From NCBI GenBank assembly GCA_002172535.2, contig NHFF02000007.1, positions 33,887-68,979 on the forward strand: 35,093 nucleotides of DNA, written 5' to 3'. A program made the position numbers and the translations under genes. The notes beneath the pieces were generated by a model, which saw only the letters and a program-made list of their open reading frames with translations, searched no databases and was not told the DNA's origin. The first letter of the stretch is position 1, and each line of letters opens with the position of its first letter. This document shows positions 22,292 through 28,700 of this stretch, one piece after another. The DNA is from Gammaproteobacteria bacterium TMED104 (GTDB taxonomy: Bacteria; Pseudomonadota; Gammaproteobacteria; Magnimaribacterales; D2472).

Positions 22292-22676
22292 CGGTATGCA
22301 TTGCGCATATTTTGTTACCAGCCGGATCAAGTAAATACGCTAAATATAATTGCATGCCATTGCCTTCGCGAATACCTGGAGGATCCTCAATTGCTTTACC
22401 GCCATTTGCTACTCCAGCAGCATGCCATGCATCAGCATCTTCGGGACTCTCAGCTTTGAAACCAATGGTGCTGCCATTGCCGTGCGTTGCAGGCTCATCG
22501 TTGATAGGTTCGGTAATAATAAAAATGGAACCGCTAAGAAAATAAAAATATCTTTTGTGGCCATGAGAGTTTGGTGATAAGACGCCGGGCTTTGCTCCTA
22601 ACTTTCCTAATACCGCATCATAAAAAGATTTTGATGCTTCCAAATCATTTGCTCCCAACATAATGTGACTAAACAT
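22284..22676 (-). CDS. VOC-superfamily (glyoxalase/bleomycin-resistance) protein
   Basis: 130 residues from ATG 22676, chosen because AGGAG lies seven bases upstream; the longer frame runs into the previous gene. It shows two beta-alpha-beta-beta-beta modules: FSHIMLGANDLEASKSFYDAVLGKLG, then STIGFKAESPEDADAWHAAGVANGGKAIEDPPGIRE and YLAYLLDPAGNKICAMH. H4 and other potential metal ligands are present (H4; E near the end is absent, replaced by the DPAGNKI loop). It follows the DFR-like gene by eight bases. Substrate unknown. Confidence 0.88.
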   Translation of the reverse strand: MFSHIMLGANDLEASKSFYDAVLGKLGAKPGVLSPNSHGHKRYFYFLSGSIFIITEPINDEPATHGNGSTIGFKAESPEDADAWHAAGVANGGKAIEDPPGIREGNGMQLYLAYLLDPAGNKICAMHTVS

Positions 22677-22684
22677 ATTAACTC

Positions 22685-23686
22685 CTATATTTGATTCATG
22701 GATTTTAGTTGCTCTGCGGTTACTCGAGCAGAGTCTTTCACAGAGATTAACTCCCAATCAAAGACTTCTGGAAAAACAGAACTTTCAATATTTCGTTCCT
22801 TGCCAATCATGGGTTTTAATCCTCCAATCTCCTTATCGAAGATTGATAAAATACTGATCAGCCATTTTGGAATATTTCTTGTCGGCGCTTGATAACCAAG
22901 GTCTCTTAAAATTTCTGACAATTCACTGACCCAAAGCTCATCCTTCGAAAGGATAATTCTTTTATTATCAGATTTTTCATTCTTAATTGATTCAATATGG
23001 GCCTTGGCAACATCTCTAACATCAACAAAACCGATGTGAAGACCTGGATTTCCTGGTGTTGAACCGTCAAGCATTTTTTTAACGAACAGGTTGGATGTTC
23101 CTAAGTCATCTGAAAGCATGGGCCCAATAACTGCAACCGGATTGATAACAGTTAATTTAAACGAGCGATTTGATTCCATGAACTCCCAAGCACTTTTTTC
23201 CGCCAATGTTTTACTTTTGTTATAGGCGGAAATCTTCGGGTTGGTAGGATCAGACCAATCCGATTCGTTGAAAACTATTTTCCCATCAAAAGTATCACCA
23301 ACAGCTGCAAAAGATGATGTAATCACTACTTTTTTAACTTGAGAATTTTTTGCAGAAAGTTTCAAAACTCTTTGTGTTCCAGCAAGTGCGGGCTTAATCA
23401 AGTCATCTTCATGATCAGGTAATCCAGCTATAAATGGTGAAGCAACATGCAATACATAATCACACCCTTCGATGGCTCTCTCCCAACCCTCATCACTTAA
23501 TAAATCACATTCATATAAAGTTAAGCTTGCATCAGATAAATTAGCTTTCTTTAGAGAAGATCTAACCTCTTCCTCTCTTGATTTTGATCTTAGCGTTCCA
23601 TTGACTGAATAACCTTTTTCAATTAACTGATGAATGCAGTGCAAACCAATGAATCCTGTTGCACCCGTAACTAATACTTTTTCCAT
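22685..23686 (-). CDS. Extended SDR, dihydroflavonol-4-reductase-like
   Basis: 333 residues. NAD(P)-binding GATGFIG (8-14), LHVASPF (79-85), ITSSFAAVG (122-130), catalytic Y155-x-x-x-K159 (YNKSK) and NPVAVIGPML. These are typical for the dihydroflavonol/aldehyde reductase group of extended SDRs; bacterial members reduce aldehydes or ketones. A GGGG-containing leader lies before the ATG. Probably cotranscribed with the VOC gene downstream. Confidence 0.9.
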   Translation of the reverse strand: MEKVLVTGATGFIGLHCIHQLIEKGYSVNGTLRSKSREEEVRSSLKKANLSDASLTLYECDLLSDEGWERAIEGCDYVLHVASPFIAGLPDHEDDLIKPALAGTQRVLKLSAKNSQVKKVVITSSFAAVGDTFDGKIVFNESDWSDPTNPKISAYNKSKTLAEKSAWEFMESNRSFKLTVINPVAVIGPMLSDDLGTSNLFVKKMLDGSTPGNPGLHIGFVDVRDVAKAHIESIKNEKSDNKRIILSKDELWVSELSEILRDLGYQAPTRNIPKWLISILSIFDKEIGGLKPMIGKERNIESSVFPEVFDWELISVKDSARVTAEQLKSMNQI

Positions 23687-23716
23687 ATTGATCCCCTTGA
23701 AGCCCTAAAATTATAC

Positions 23717-23959
23717 TTAAAGTTTATTCTGATCGGAGGATTTATGCCTGCCAATTAAGAAATCTCTTTTTCCAAGATGCTTTGTTTTTCTGCCATACAT
23801 TCGCTTTCTCCATAGACGATAAGATGATGATTTCATATGCTTTCGCATTAGCTCTTTGACAGCTTGCTCACCCAACCCAAATTGCGATTTAATTGCATCA
23901 AAGGGCGTGCGATCCTCCCATGCCATTTCAATAATCCTTGATATGTCTTCTTTATTCAT
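23717..23959 (-). CDS. TIGR03643/DUF2805-family small protein
   Basis: 80 residues from ATG 23959 (a TTG one codon earlier is possible). The sequence fits the TIGR03643 (DUF2805) pattern: ISRIIEMAWEDRTPFDAIKSQFGL, a GEQAVKELMRKHMKSSSYRLWRKRMYGRKTKH segment with a basic end. The helix-turn-helix-like first half and basic second half suggest nucleic-acid binding. Its ATG and that of the divergent plus-strand gene at 23973 are only 13 bp apart. Confidence 0.88.
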   Translation of the reverse strand: MNKEDISRIIEMAWEDRTPFDAIKSQFGLGEQAVKELMRKHMKSSSYRLWRKRMYGRKTKHLGKRDFLIGRHKSSDQNKL

Positions 23960-23972
23960 CAAAAATATTTAA

Positions 23973-24194
23973 ATGATTGATAGAAGTTTTTATATAGTTC
24001 ATTGGACTGGTTTTATTTTAACTCTATTCTTTATAACCTTATCAATCTTAGATCCAAGCGGAGACGAATATGTTATTCACTTTACTACCTCAATGATGCC
24101 ATTGATTCTTGCATCAATCATGAATTCTTTGGCAAATAAAAGAATAATTTTTTTCCCATGGCAGCAATCATGGCGCAAGCCCAACAATAATTGA
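23973..24194 (+). CDS. Small two-helix membrane protein
   Basis: 73 residues: YIVHWTGFILTLFFITLSIL and FTTSMMPLILASIMNSLAN as membrane helices, then a basic-aromatic end KRIIFFPWQQSWRK. The pattern of two helices with a PW(Q) turn near the C-terminus suggests a conserved small membrane protein, but I cannot name the family. Its ATG is 13 bp from the divergent TIGR03643 gene, leaving no room for two separate promoters. Its end overlaps the next minus-strand gene by 27 bp. Confidence 0.55.
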   Translation: MIDRSFYIVHWTGFILTLFFITLSILDPSGDEYVIHFTTSMMPLILASIMNSLANKRIIFFPWQQSWRKPNNN

Positions 24195-24422
24195 TATAAA
24201 GAAGCCAATCACAATTAATGCTAGATAATTTAGAGTTTTTGACTTAAATAGTTTCAATTGAAAATTAAAATTGAATATTTTCTTACCCAGCCATAATCCA
24301 AACCTAAATGAAATTAAAAAAATAATTCCTATCAACGGGGCAAGCACAAGAAAATCAAACACAAGGTCTTGCCATTGATTAAGAGAATGATAAAAATTTC
24401 TAAATCGATCTAAAAATTGCAT
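24168..24422 (-). CDS. Small membrane protein
   Basis: 84 residues with two or three hydrophobic segments: LVFDFLVLAPLIGIIFLISF and LNYLALIVIGFFISIIVGLAP, joined by a basic amphipathic loop rich in Phe and Lys (GKKIFNFNFQLKLFKSK). The loop sequence suggests membrane-surface binding. No family recognised. It overlaps the convergent membrane protein gene tail-to-tail by 27 bp. Confidence 0.5.
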   Translation of the reverse strand: MQFLDRFRNFYHSLNQWQDLVFDFLVLAPLIGIIFLISFRFGLWLGKKIFNFNFQLKLFKSKTLNYLALIVIGFFISIIVGLAP

Positions 24423-24452
24423 AATGGAATTTGAACATATATTTTTAATGCT

Positions 24453-24779
24453 ATGAAAAAAATTTTCTTATTCATCTTAATACTTATTGTGCAGCAGGAT
24501 TTGTTCGCAACAGAATCCTTAATTATAGACGTTAGAACTGACAATGAATGGAATAATGGTTTCATTGAAAATGCAAAACATATCCCGGTCAGTGAGTTAA
24601 AAAAAAGACTTAATGAAATTCAAGCATTTAAGGATCAACCTGTATTTACCTACTGTGCGGCTGGCAAAAGAGCTGAACGTGCTAAAAATTTGTTAATTGA
24701 AAATGGTTTTACCAATGTAATAAACTTAGGAGGCATCGAGGATGCTTCTAAAAAATTGGACAAAGATATTATTGAGTAA
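24453..24779 (+). CDS. Exported rhodanese-domain protein (PspE-like)
   Basis: 108 residues. Signal peptide MKKIFLFILILIVQQDLFA, then a rhodanese domain: IIDVRTDNEWNNGFIENAKHIP and the active loop YCAAGKRA with catalytic C68, followed by VINLGGIEDA. The size and export signal match periplasmic PspE-type thiosulphate sulphurtransferases. It has its own terminator with a T8 run just downstream (24799-24826). Confidence 0.86.
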   Translation: MKKIFLFILILIVQQDLFATESLIIDVRTDNEWNNGFIENAKHIPVSELKKRLNEIQAFKDQPVFTYCAAGKRAERAKNLLIENGFTNVINLGGIEDASKKLDKDIIE

Positions 24780-24798
24780 AATCTTGACTAATTAGTAG

Positions 24799-24826
24799 AT
24801 GGGGGCAAAAGGCCACCATTTTTTTT
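24799..24826 (+). terminator. Rho-independent terminator of exported rhodanese gene
   Basis: Stem ATGGGGGC/GCCACCAT (one mismatch) with a five-base AAAAG loop, followed directly by eight T on the plus strand. It also lies just past the stop of the convergent 54-codon ORF but has no T-run in that direction. Confidence 0.82.
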
Positions 24827-24833
24827 ATCTATC

Positions 24834-24998
24834 CTAAAGGTAGTAAGGAAAGAAAAGGTCTTTTTTAGCAGACTTCTCTCTCTTATTTTGCTTACCAATT
24901 TCCACATTAAGTTTCTTAATAGCATAGTTCAATGCCATAAGCTTTCTAGGATTTTGGTGGATAGATTTATCTAAGTTGTGTAATTTAGATATAGTCAT
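24834..24998 (-). CDS. Glutamine-riboswitch-controlled small basic protein, 54 residues
   Basis: A 54-residue frame, MTISKLHNLDKSIHQNPRKL then MALNYAIKKLNVEIGKQNKR, ending with a lysine-rich segment and DLFFPYYL. It is lysine-rich, predicted helical in the middle, with an aromatic C-terminal tail. The ATG follows a good AGGAGATGTT ribosome site, about 20 bases after the second of two tandem glutamine-riboswitch-like aptamers (25018-25068 and 25075-25126). In cyanobacteria the same aptamer class controls short proteins that inactivate glutamine synthetase, as well as nitrogen genes; here no sequence likeness to those inhibitors is visible. Real coding is supported by the ribosome site, leader structure and absence of a competing frame. 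Function unknown; a nitrogen-linked role is inference. Confidence 0.65.
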   Translation of the reverse strand: MTISKLHNLDKSIHQNPRKLMALNYAIKKLNVEIGKQNKREKSAKKDLFFPYYL

Positions 24999-25017
24999 AA
25001 CATCTCCTATTTAAGAA

Positions 25018-25068
25018 GCGTTCCTTCGGTATCATTACCTACTTCCGTCCTCTAAGAGGATGAACGAT
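25018..25068 (-). promoter_or_regulatory. Glutamine (glnA-type) riboswitch, gene-proximal copy
   Basis: Read on the minus strand it has the three-stem architecture of the glnA RNA: P1 CGTTC/GAACG closes the junction; P2 TCCTC/GAGGA; conserved GGACGGAAGTAGG, P3 GGTA/TACC, then CCGAAGGAACGC. The GGACGGAAGTAGG and GAAGGAACGC blocks match the published consensus as I remember it. It lies about 20 bases before the ATG of the 54-codon ORF. A GAAG/CTTC alternative pairing across its 3' edge (GAAGGAACGCTTC) may link ligand binding to the ribosome site; that is a guess. Confidence 0.85.
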
Positions 25069-25074
25069 GATAAT

Positions 25075-25126
25075 GCGTTCCTTCGTCTAAATTGACTACT
25101 TCCGTCCCAAGAATGGGATGAACGAT
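25075..25126 (-). promoter_or_regulatory. Glutamine (glnA-type) riboswitch, distal copy
   Basis: Second copy six bases upstream of the first in the same orientation. P1 CGTTC/GAACG and the conserved GGACGGAAGTAG and GAAGGAACGC blocks are the same, but P2 is TCCCA/TGGGA and P3 is GTC/GAC, so both stems differ in sequence yet still pair. This covariation supports a structured RNA. It begins on the base where the candidate promoter would start transcription. Confidence 0.85.
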
Positions 25127-25132
25127 AAATTT

Positions 25133-25161
25133 ATATTATCAAAATATAAAAGACTGATCAA
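25133..25161 (-). promoter_or_regulatory. Candidate promoter of the tandem-riboswitch transcript
   Basis: On the minus strand, -35 TTGATC (25156-25161), 17-bp spacer, -10 TAATAT (25133-25138); each hexamer matches consensus at four positions. Transcription would begin at about 25126, the first base of the distal aptamer. Confidence 0.5.
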
Positions 25162-25183
25162 AAAGTGATCAAATTTATGATCA
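25155..25183. repeat. Three TGATCA sites at helical spacing over the -35 region
   Basis: TGATCA occurs at 25155-25160, 25166-25171 and 25178-25183, spaced 11 and 12 bp, with a fourth at 25208-25213 inside the neighbouring gene. The first overlaps the -35 of the riboswitch transcript. A regulator binding one helix face is a possibility; AT-rich chance repetition is the alternative. Confidence 0.4.
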
Positions 25184-25187
25184 TGTT

Positions 25188-25694
25188 CTAAAAAATAGAA
25201 ATGTCTTTGATCATTAAATTAACGTTAAAATCTCTTCCGTAACCTGCAAAGGCAATATTGTTGATATTTTTAGGTTTCATTTTTCTGGCCGAATACCCTG
25301 ATGATTTGAGGTCTTTAAAGTAGATTTCATATCTTTTCCACTCATCTGTTACTTGAAAAGAATGACTCATGTAGGACCAAGGTGGCATCTTCATCCCCTT
25401 GAGCGTTGCGTGTATCTCATAAACCTCGTCATTTCCTCTGGCAAGGAAACTGATCCCACTTAACGCATCGTCGTTAAGTTTAATATCGTGGACAAGCCGA
25501 ACAAAACCACCGTTATTTTGAGTAGTGACATTACCACGCAAGATGAAGGTTTCTTCAACAAATTCAACTTGTAGATTTGATTTGCCACCCATGACCCTAT
25601 CAGTAACTCCGTACCAGTCTTGAGGATTATTTGATATGTCAGACTGAACAGACAAACTTATGCTCATCGTAAAAAAAAAGATTAGCTTAATCAT
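25188..25694 (-). CDS. CIA30-family exported protein
   Basis: 168 residues with a signal peptide (MIKLIFFFTMSISLSVQS). The mature protein follows the NADH:ubiquinone oxidoreductase intermediate-associated protein 30 (CIA30/NDUFAF1) pattern: DWYGVTDRVMGGKSNLQ, then NNGGFVRLVHD, ISFLARGNDEVYEIH, and a C-terminal NINNIAFAGYGRDFNVNLMIKDISIF jelly-roll strand. CIA30 proteins in eukaryotes assist complex I assembly; the bacterial exported ones are uncharacterised carbohydrate-binding-like folds. It lies 13 bp after the exported barrel protein gene at 25708 and is probably in its operon. Confidence 0.82.
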   Translation of the reverse strand: MIKLIFFFTMSISLSVQSDISNNPQDWYGVTDRVMGGKSNLQVEFVEETFILRGNVTTQNNGGFVRLVHDIKLNDDALSGISFLARGNDEVYEIHATLKGMKMPPWSYMSHSFQVTDEWKRYEIYFKDLKSSGYSARKMKPKNINNIAFAGYGRDFNVNLMIKDISIF

Positions 25695-25707
25695 GAATGT
25701 CTAAATA

Positions 25708-26523
25708 TTAATTTGTAAATTTCGGCATGAAATCTTTGTTTTCAGCGTCATACAACATCCATCCATTATATTCATCTGGTGTATCACCGCATGCAGCAAA
25801 CTCACTAAACATTGGAAACATTGTGGGTTGAACATCATCTTGAAATGCGGTTGTAGCTTGAATCATGGATTCACGGGAATTTGTAAAATCACCCCATAGA
25901 AAATCCGCATCTGGATTTGAGTCTGAGTAATAATTTCCAAAATGGTAAGAAGTCCCGGCATAACCATCGCTATTTCTAACTGTTTGAGTAAATTTTGGTA
26001 AGAACTCTTTAGCATCTGCTACCCCAGAGCCTTCATTGTATTTGCAAAGCCATACTGCACTGAAAAAGTATCCTGATTTCGGTAACTCACCAAATTCTTC
26101 AGCACCCAAAGGAAAGACGCCCTCAAAACCATTTCTAGCTTCCCCATCACAAACTAATACATTGGCATATTTTTCTTGCCAGGCAGCAGCCTCAGCATTT
26201 TGAATCCATTGACTCCATGCAGCATCCGCTGCTTCTTTGGAGGTCCATTGAAGTTCCCACCAACCGGTTTCAGGGTAAAGATTTTTTTCTGATGCAGGTG
26301 CATACCCCCAAACTCCCATTAACTCATCGGCAGTAATTAGAGGTTGCCAATCAGCAATCATCTTTGCCATATTTTCTGCTGAATAGTCTGGACCAGCCTG
26401 ACAAGGCATAAACTCATTAAAGTAAGTTCTTGATGAAAGATCATTCTCCCCGACCGTTGTATTTTCTTGCGAGCAAGAAATAACAAACAAAAAAATAAAT
26501 AAATAGCTAAGTTTTGATTTCAT
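25708..26523 (-). CDS. Lipoprotein with two dimeric-barrel-like halves
   Basis: 271 residues. Lipoprotein signal MKSKLSYLFIFLFVISC (C17). Two repeating halves: the first contains LMGVWGYAPASE, GWWELQWTSKEAADAAW, VLVCDG; the second contains YAGTSYHFGNYY, FLWGDFTNSRESMIQA and FAACGD, each with Trp-rich strands followed by a helix. It shares its plan with 6917, 14383 and 27787. A ribosome site AGGAGAG precedes the ATG. It precedes the CIA30 gene and follows an ABM-like protein by 30 bp in the same orientation. Function unknown. Confidence 0.62.
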   Translation of the reverse strand: MKSKLSYLFIFLFVISCSQENTTVGENDLSSRTYFNEFMPCQAGPDYSAENMAKMIADWQPLITADELMGVWGYAPASEKNLYPETGWWELQWTSKEAADAAWSQWIQNAEAAAWQEKYANVLVCDGEARNGFEGVFPLGAEEFGELPKSGYFFSAVWLCKYNEGSGVADAKEFLPKFTQTVRNSDGYAGTSYHFGNYYSDSNPDADFLWGDFTNSRESMIQATTAFQDDVQPTMFPMFSEFAACGDTPDEYNGWMLYDAENKDFMPKFTN

Positions 26524-26553
26524 ATTCTCTCCTAAAAAAATTTGTAGTGCTTT

Positions 26554-26823
26554 TTATGGTTTGAATGAGTCATCCAAAACAAATACTTCCACACCACCAG
26601 TAATTCCATCGTGCTGCATTGCTTCAGCGGTTTCAGGCGCATTAAAAACCTTCATAAACTCATCAAGGTCGGAGGTCTCACAAACAGCAATGACTTTGTT
26701 ATCGTCGGTTGCACCTAAATATGCAATGGAGATTTTTTGACTGGCAAAAACATCACCATGAGTTTTAAATCCCTCCCTCCAGCGGTCTACATTTTCAACT
26801 TCTGCTCTAACAGCTACCAACAT
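26554..26823 (-). CDS. Small dimeric alpha/beta-barrel protein
   Basis: 89 residues: MLVAVRAEVENVDRWREGFK, ISIAYLGATDDNKVIAVCETSDLDEFMKVFNAPETAEAM, GGVEVFVLDD. One strand-helix-strand-strand-helix-strand module typical of ABM/EthD/YCII-type dimeric barrels. No signal peptide. An AGGAG ribosome site precedes the ATG. It stands between the haloalkane dehalogenase and the exported barrel lipoprotein; the three plus CIA30 may form one transcript. Catalytic residues not identifiable. Confidence 0.68.
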   Translation of the reverse strand: MLVAVRAEVENVDRWREGFKTHGDVFASQKISIAYLGATDDNKVIAVCETSDLDEFMKVFNAPETAEAMQHDGITGGVEVFVLDDSFKP

Positions 26824-26846
26824 AGTTTTTCTCCTATTTTTTTATA

Positions 26847-27710
26847 TTAATTTAAACCATTCAACCAATCAAAGATTGCGTTCCCAATTGCATCGGGTGA
26901 GTCCTCTTGGATAAAATGACTGCCCCTTACAGTTACCTCTTTTTGGTTTTTCCAAGTTCTGCAAAACTCTCTTTGCTTTCCAATTAAGATAGCTCCTGGT
27001 TCAGCATTGATAAATAACTTTGGCAGTTCGTTTTCAACCATCCACTTAGAATAAGATTCCACAATTTTACATATATTGGGAGGCTCATTTTCTAAGGGGA
27101 TTTGCCTAGGCCAATCAAGTGTCGGTCGACGAGCAATCTCATCATTAAAAGGTCTTCTATACTCATTCATCTCTTCGTCAGATAATTTCCTTAAAATGGA
27201 TCCGGGAAGAACGGCCTCAATAAATAAGTTTTTCTTTAGAATCATTTCTTCTCCAGCTGGAGATCTAAAGCCTTGAAAAATTCCTCTAGCATCCTCGTTC
27301 CAATCCACCCACTGCATGGATTTAACAATAGCTTCCATATAACAAATGCCTTTTACTTTTTCAGGATTATCATATGCCCAGTTAAAACCTAGTGCGGACC
27401 CCCAGTCATGAATTACAAGGGTTGCATTATTTTTAATACCTAATTCAGCTAAAAACTCATCAAAATATTTTTTATGAACAGCATAGGAATACGTCATGTT
27501 CCCTTCATCTTTAAGCTTTTCACTATCACCCATACCAATCAGATCCATTGCGATACACCTGCCAAGACTCTGAAGTTGAGGCATGACATTTCTCCAAAGA
27601 TAAGAGGACGTTGGATTACCGTGTTGAAAAATGATTGGGTCGCCCTCTCCCATCTCAACGTAAGCTATTTGCTTACCTAAAACATCAATGTATTTTTTAT
27701 TCCAAGTCAT
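26847..27710 (-). CDS. Haloalkane dehalogenase (HLD-II-like)
   Basis: 287-residue alpha/beta hydrolase with the haloalkane dehalogenase set: HGNPTSSYLWRN (H30; halide-stabilising N32), nucleophile D102 in VIHDWGSALGF with halide-binding W103, catalytic acid E126 in CYMEAI (after strand 6, as in DhaA/LinB) and H265 in RGSHFIQEDSP. The complete Asp-Glu-His triad and N/W halide site imply hydrolysis of carbon-halogen bonds to alcohols; natural substrates are unknown, marine halogenated compounds being a reasonable guess. No ribosome site of note. No signal peptide. Confidence 0.93.
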   Translation of the reverse strand: MTWNKKYIDVLGKQIAYVEMGEGDPIIFQHGNPTSSYLWRNVMPQLQSLGRCIAMDLIGMGDSEKLKDEGNMTYSYAVHKKYFDEFLAELGIKNNATLVIHDWGSALGFNWAYDNPEKVKGICYMEAIVKSMQWVDWNEDARGIFQGFRSPAGEEMILKKNLFIEAVLPGSILRKLSDEEMNEYRRPFNDEIARRPTLDWPRQIPLENEPPNICKIVESYSKWMVENELPKLFINAEPGAILIGKQREFCRTWKNQKEVTVRGSHFIQEDSPDAIGNAIFDWLNGLN

Positions 27711-27740
27711 TCTTAAATCTTAATTCATCTTTTAAAAATA

Positions 27741-27765
27741 AATAAGGGGCATCAAGCCCCTTATT
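27741..27765 (-). terminator. Rho-independent terminator
   Basis: Perfect 10-bp stem AATAAGGGGC/GCCCCTTATT with a five-base loop, followed on the minus strand by TATTTTT. It separates the exported barrel protein gene (27787-28521) from the dehalogenase operon. Confidence 0.88.
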
Positions 27766-27786
27766 AAATAAATGATTTAAATTATC

Positions 27787-28521
27787 CTAGTCCGGATTGT
27801 ACATCTTGAGACTTACTTCCATATAAGATCTTTTAAACTTGCTGTACTTCCTTGATTCAGGAGCATAAGCAGCAAATTCTTTGGATGCATTCATGCCAGT
27901 TAGGAATGCTAATGCAGCTTGAGGCGTATTAAATGATGCCCAAATCTCGTGGGTAATCCCATTACCATTATTGCCAAGATAGTGGCTTTGCAATCCATAA
28001 GCATTCGAAGACCAGTCATACTTCTCAATGCTTTTGCTGAAGTTTTTCCATAAAGGGACAAACTTACCTGGATCTGTTACTTCAAGGCTCCACCTTAAGC
28101 TGACTCTGTTATCAGTGGTTTCACCTCGTAAAGTTACGCCTACACTGTGAACAGTTAGGGTGTCAGAAATAATTTCAGCACCAATATCATTCATGGTCTT
28201 TCTAAACTCTCTTCCTGCTTTTGAGGTTGAGAATATTTGGCCAGCTCGAGCATATTGATCGGCATCTCTGTAATACCAGCTCACGCCATGGGTCGAATCA
28301 TCCCAGCCGTTTTGTTGAACCGCAAAAAAATCCACTTCAAATTTTTCCTTAGAAACTTCAGGGGAATTCATGTATTTATCAAATGCCGCAAAGCATCTTT
28401 CTGCTACCGGGCAATTAAATAAAAAGTTAGTTTGATACATTGAATAGTTTGCTGGCAGATGGTCATCGGCACTAAGCTGGAAACCAAAAACCAAAGCAAA
28501 CGCTATAAATGTTTTTTTCAT
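27787..28521 (-). CDS. Exported protein with two dimeric-barrel-like halves
   Basis: 244 residues; signal peptide MKKTFIAFALVFGFQLSAD. Two homologous halves: HGVSWYYRDADQYARAGQIF followed by a STSKAGREFRKTMND helix, and THEIWASFNTPQAALAFLTG followed by a MNASKEFAAYAPESR helix; the first half also has a Cys pair (FNCPVAERC). This matches the plan of 6917, 14383 and 25708. It is monocistronic, with AGGAGAGG before the ATG, a dyad TTTACT-N4-AGTAAA in its leader (28544-28559) and a strong terminator. Likely periplasmic; function unknown. Confidence 0.62.
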   Translation of the reverse strand: MKKTFIAFALVFGFQLSADDHLPANYSMYQTNFLFNCPVAERCFAAFDKYMNSPEVSKEKFEVDFFAVQQNGWDDSTHGVSWYYRDADQYARAGQIFSTSKAGREFRKTMNDIGAEIISDTLTVHSVGVTLRGETTDNRVSLRWSLEVTDPGKFVPLWKNFSKSIEKYDWSSNAYGLQSHYLGNNGNGITHEIWASFNTPQAALAFLTGMNASKEFAAYAPESRKYSKFKRSYMEVSLKMYNPD

Positions 28522-28543
28522 AAGTCCTCTCCTATTAATATAA

Positions 28544-28559
28544 TTTACTTTACAGTAAA
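28544..28559. promoter_or_regulatory. Dyad TTTACT-TTAC-AGTAAA in the leader of 27787-28521
   Basis: Same half-sites and spacing as the dyad at 7996-8011, lying just upstream of the ribosome site and just downstream of AT-rich -10-like sequence. The four-base spacer differs (TTAC against TATA). Confidence 0.42.
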
Positions 28560-28700
28560 AATTATTTATTACATAAAGCTATTGTGACAATTATGAAAAT
28601 TCTTTAATTAAATTAAATAGAAATATTCATGTTGATGCTCCAATGAAAAGCAAATATCTTTTATTTTGAGAGGCCTGAGGTTGAAGGTAAGATATAACTA

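Noticed and set aside
25018-25126. Tandem repeat as a two-unit CRISPR or REP-like repeat
   Set aside because: Inner parts vary as paired stems and the conserved blocks match a riboswitch consensus; no spacer regularity or cas genes.
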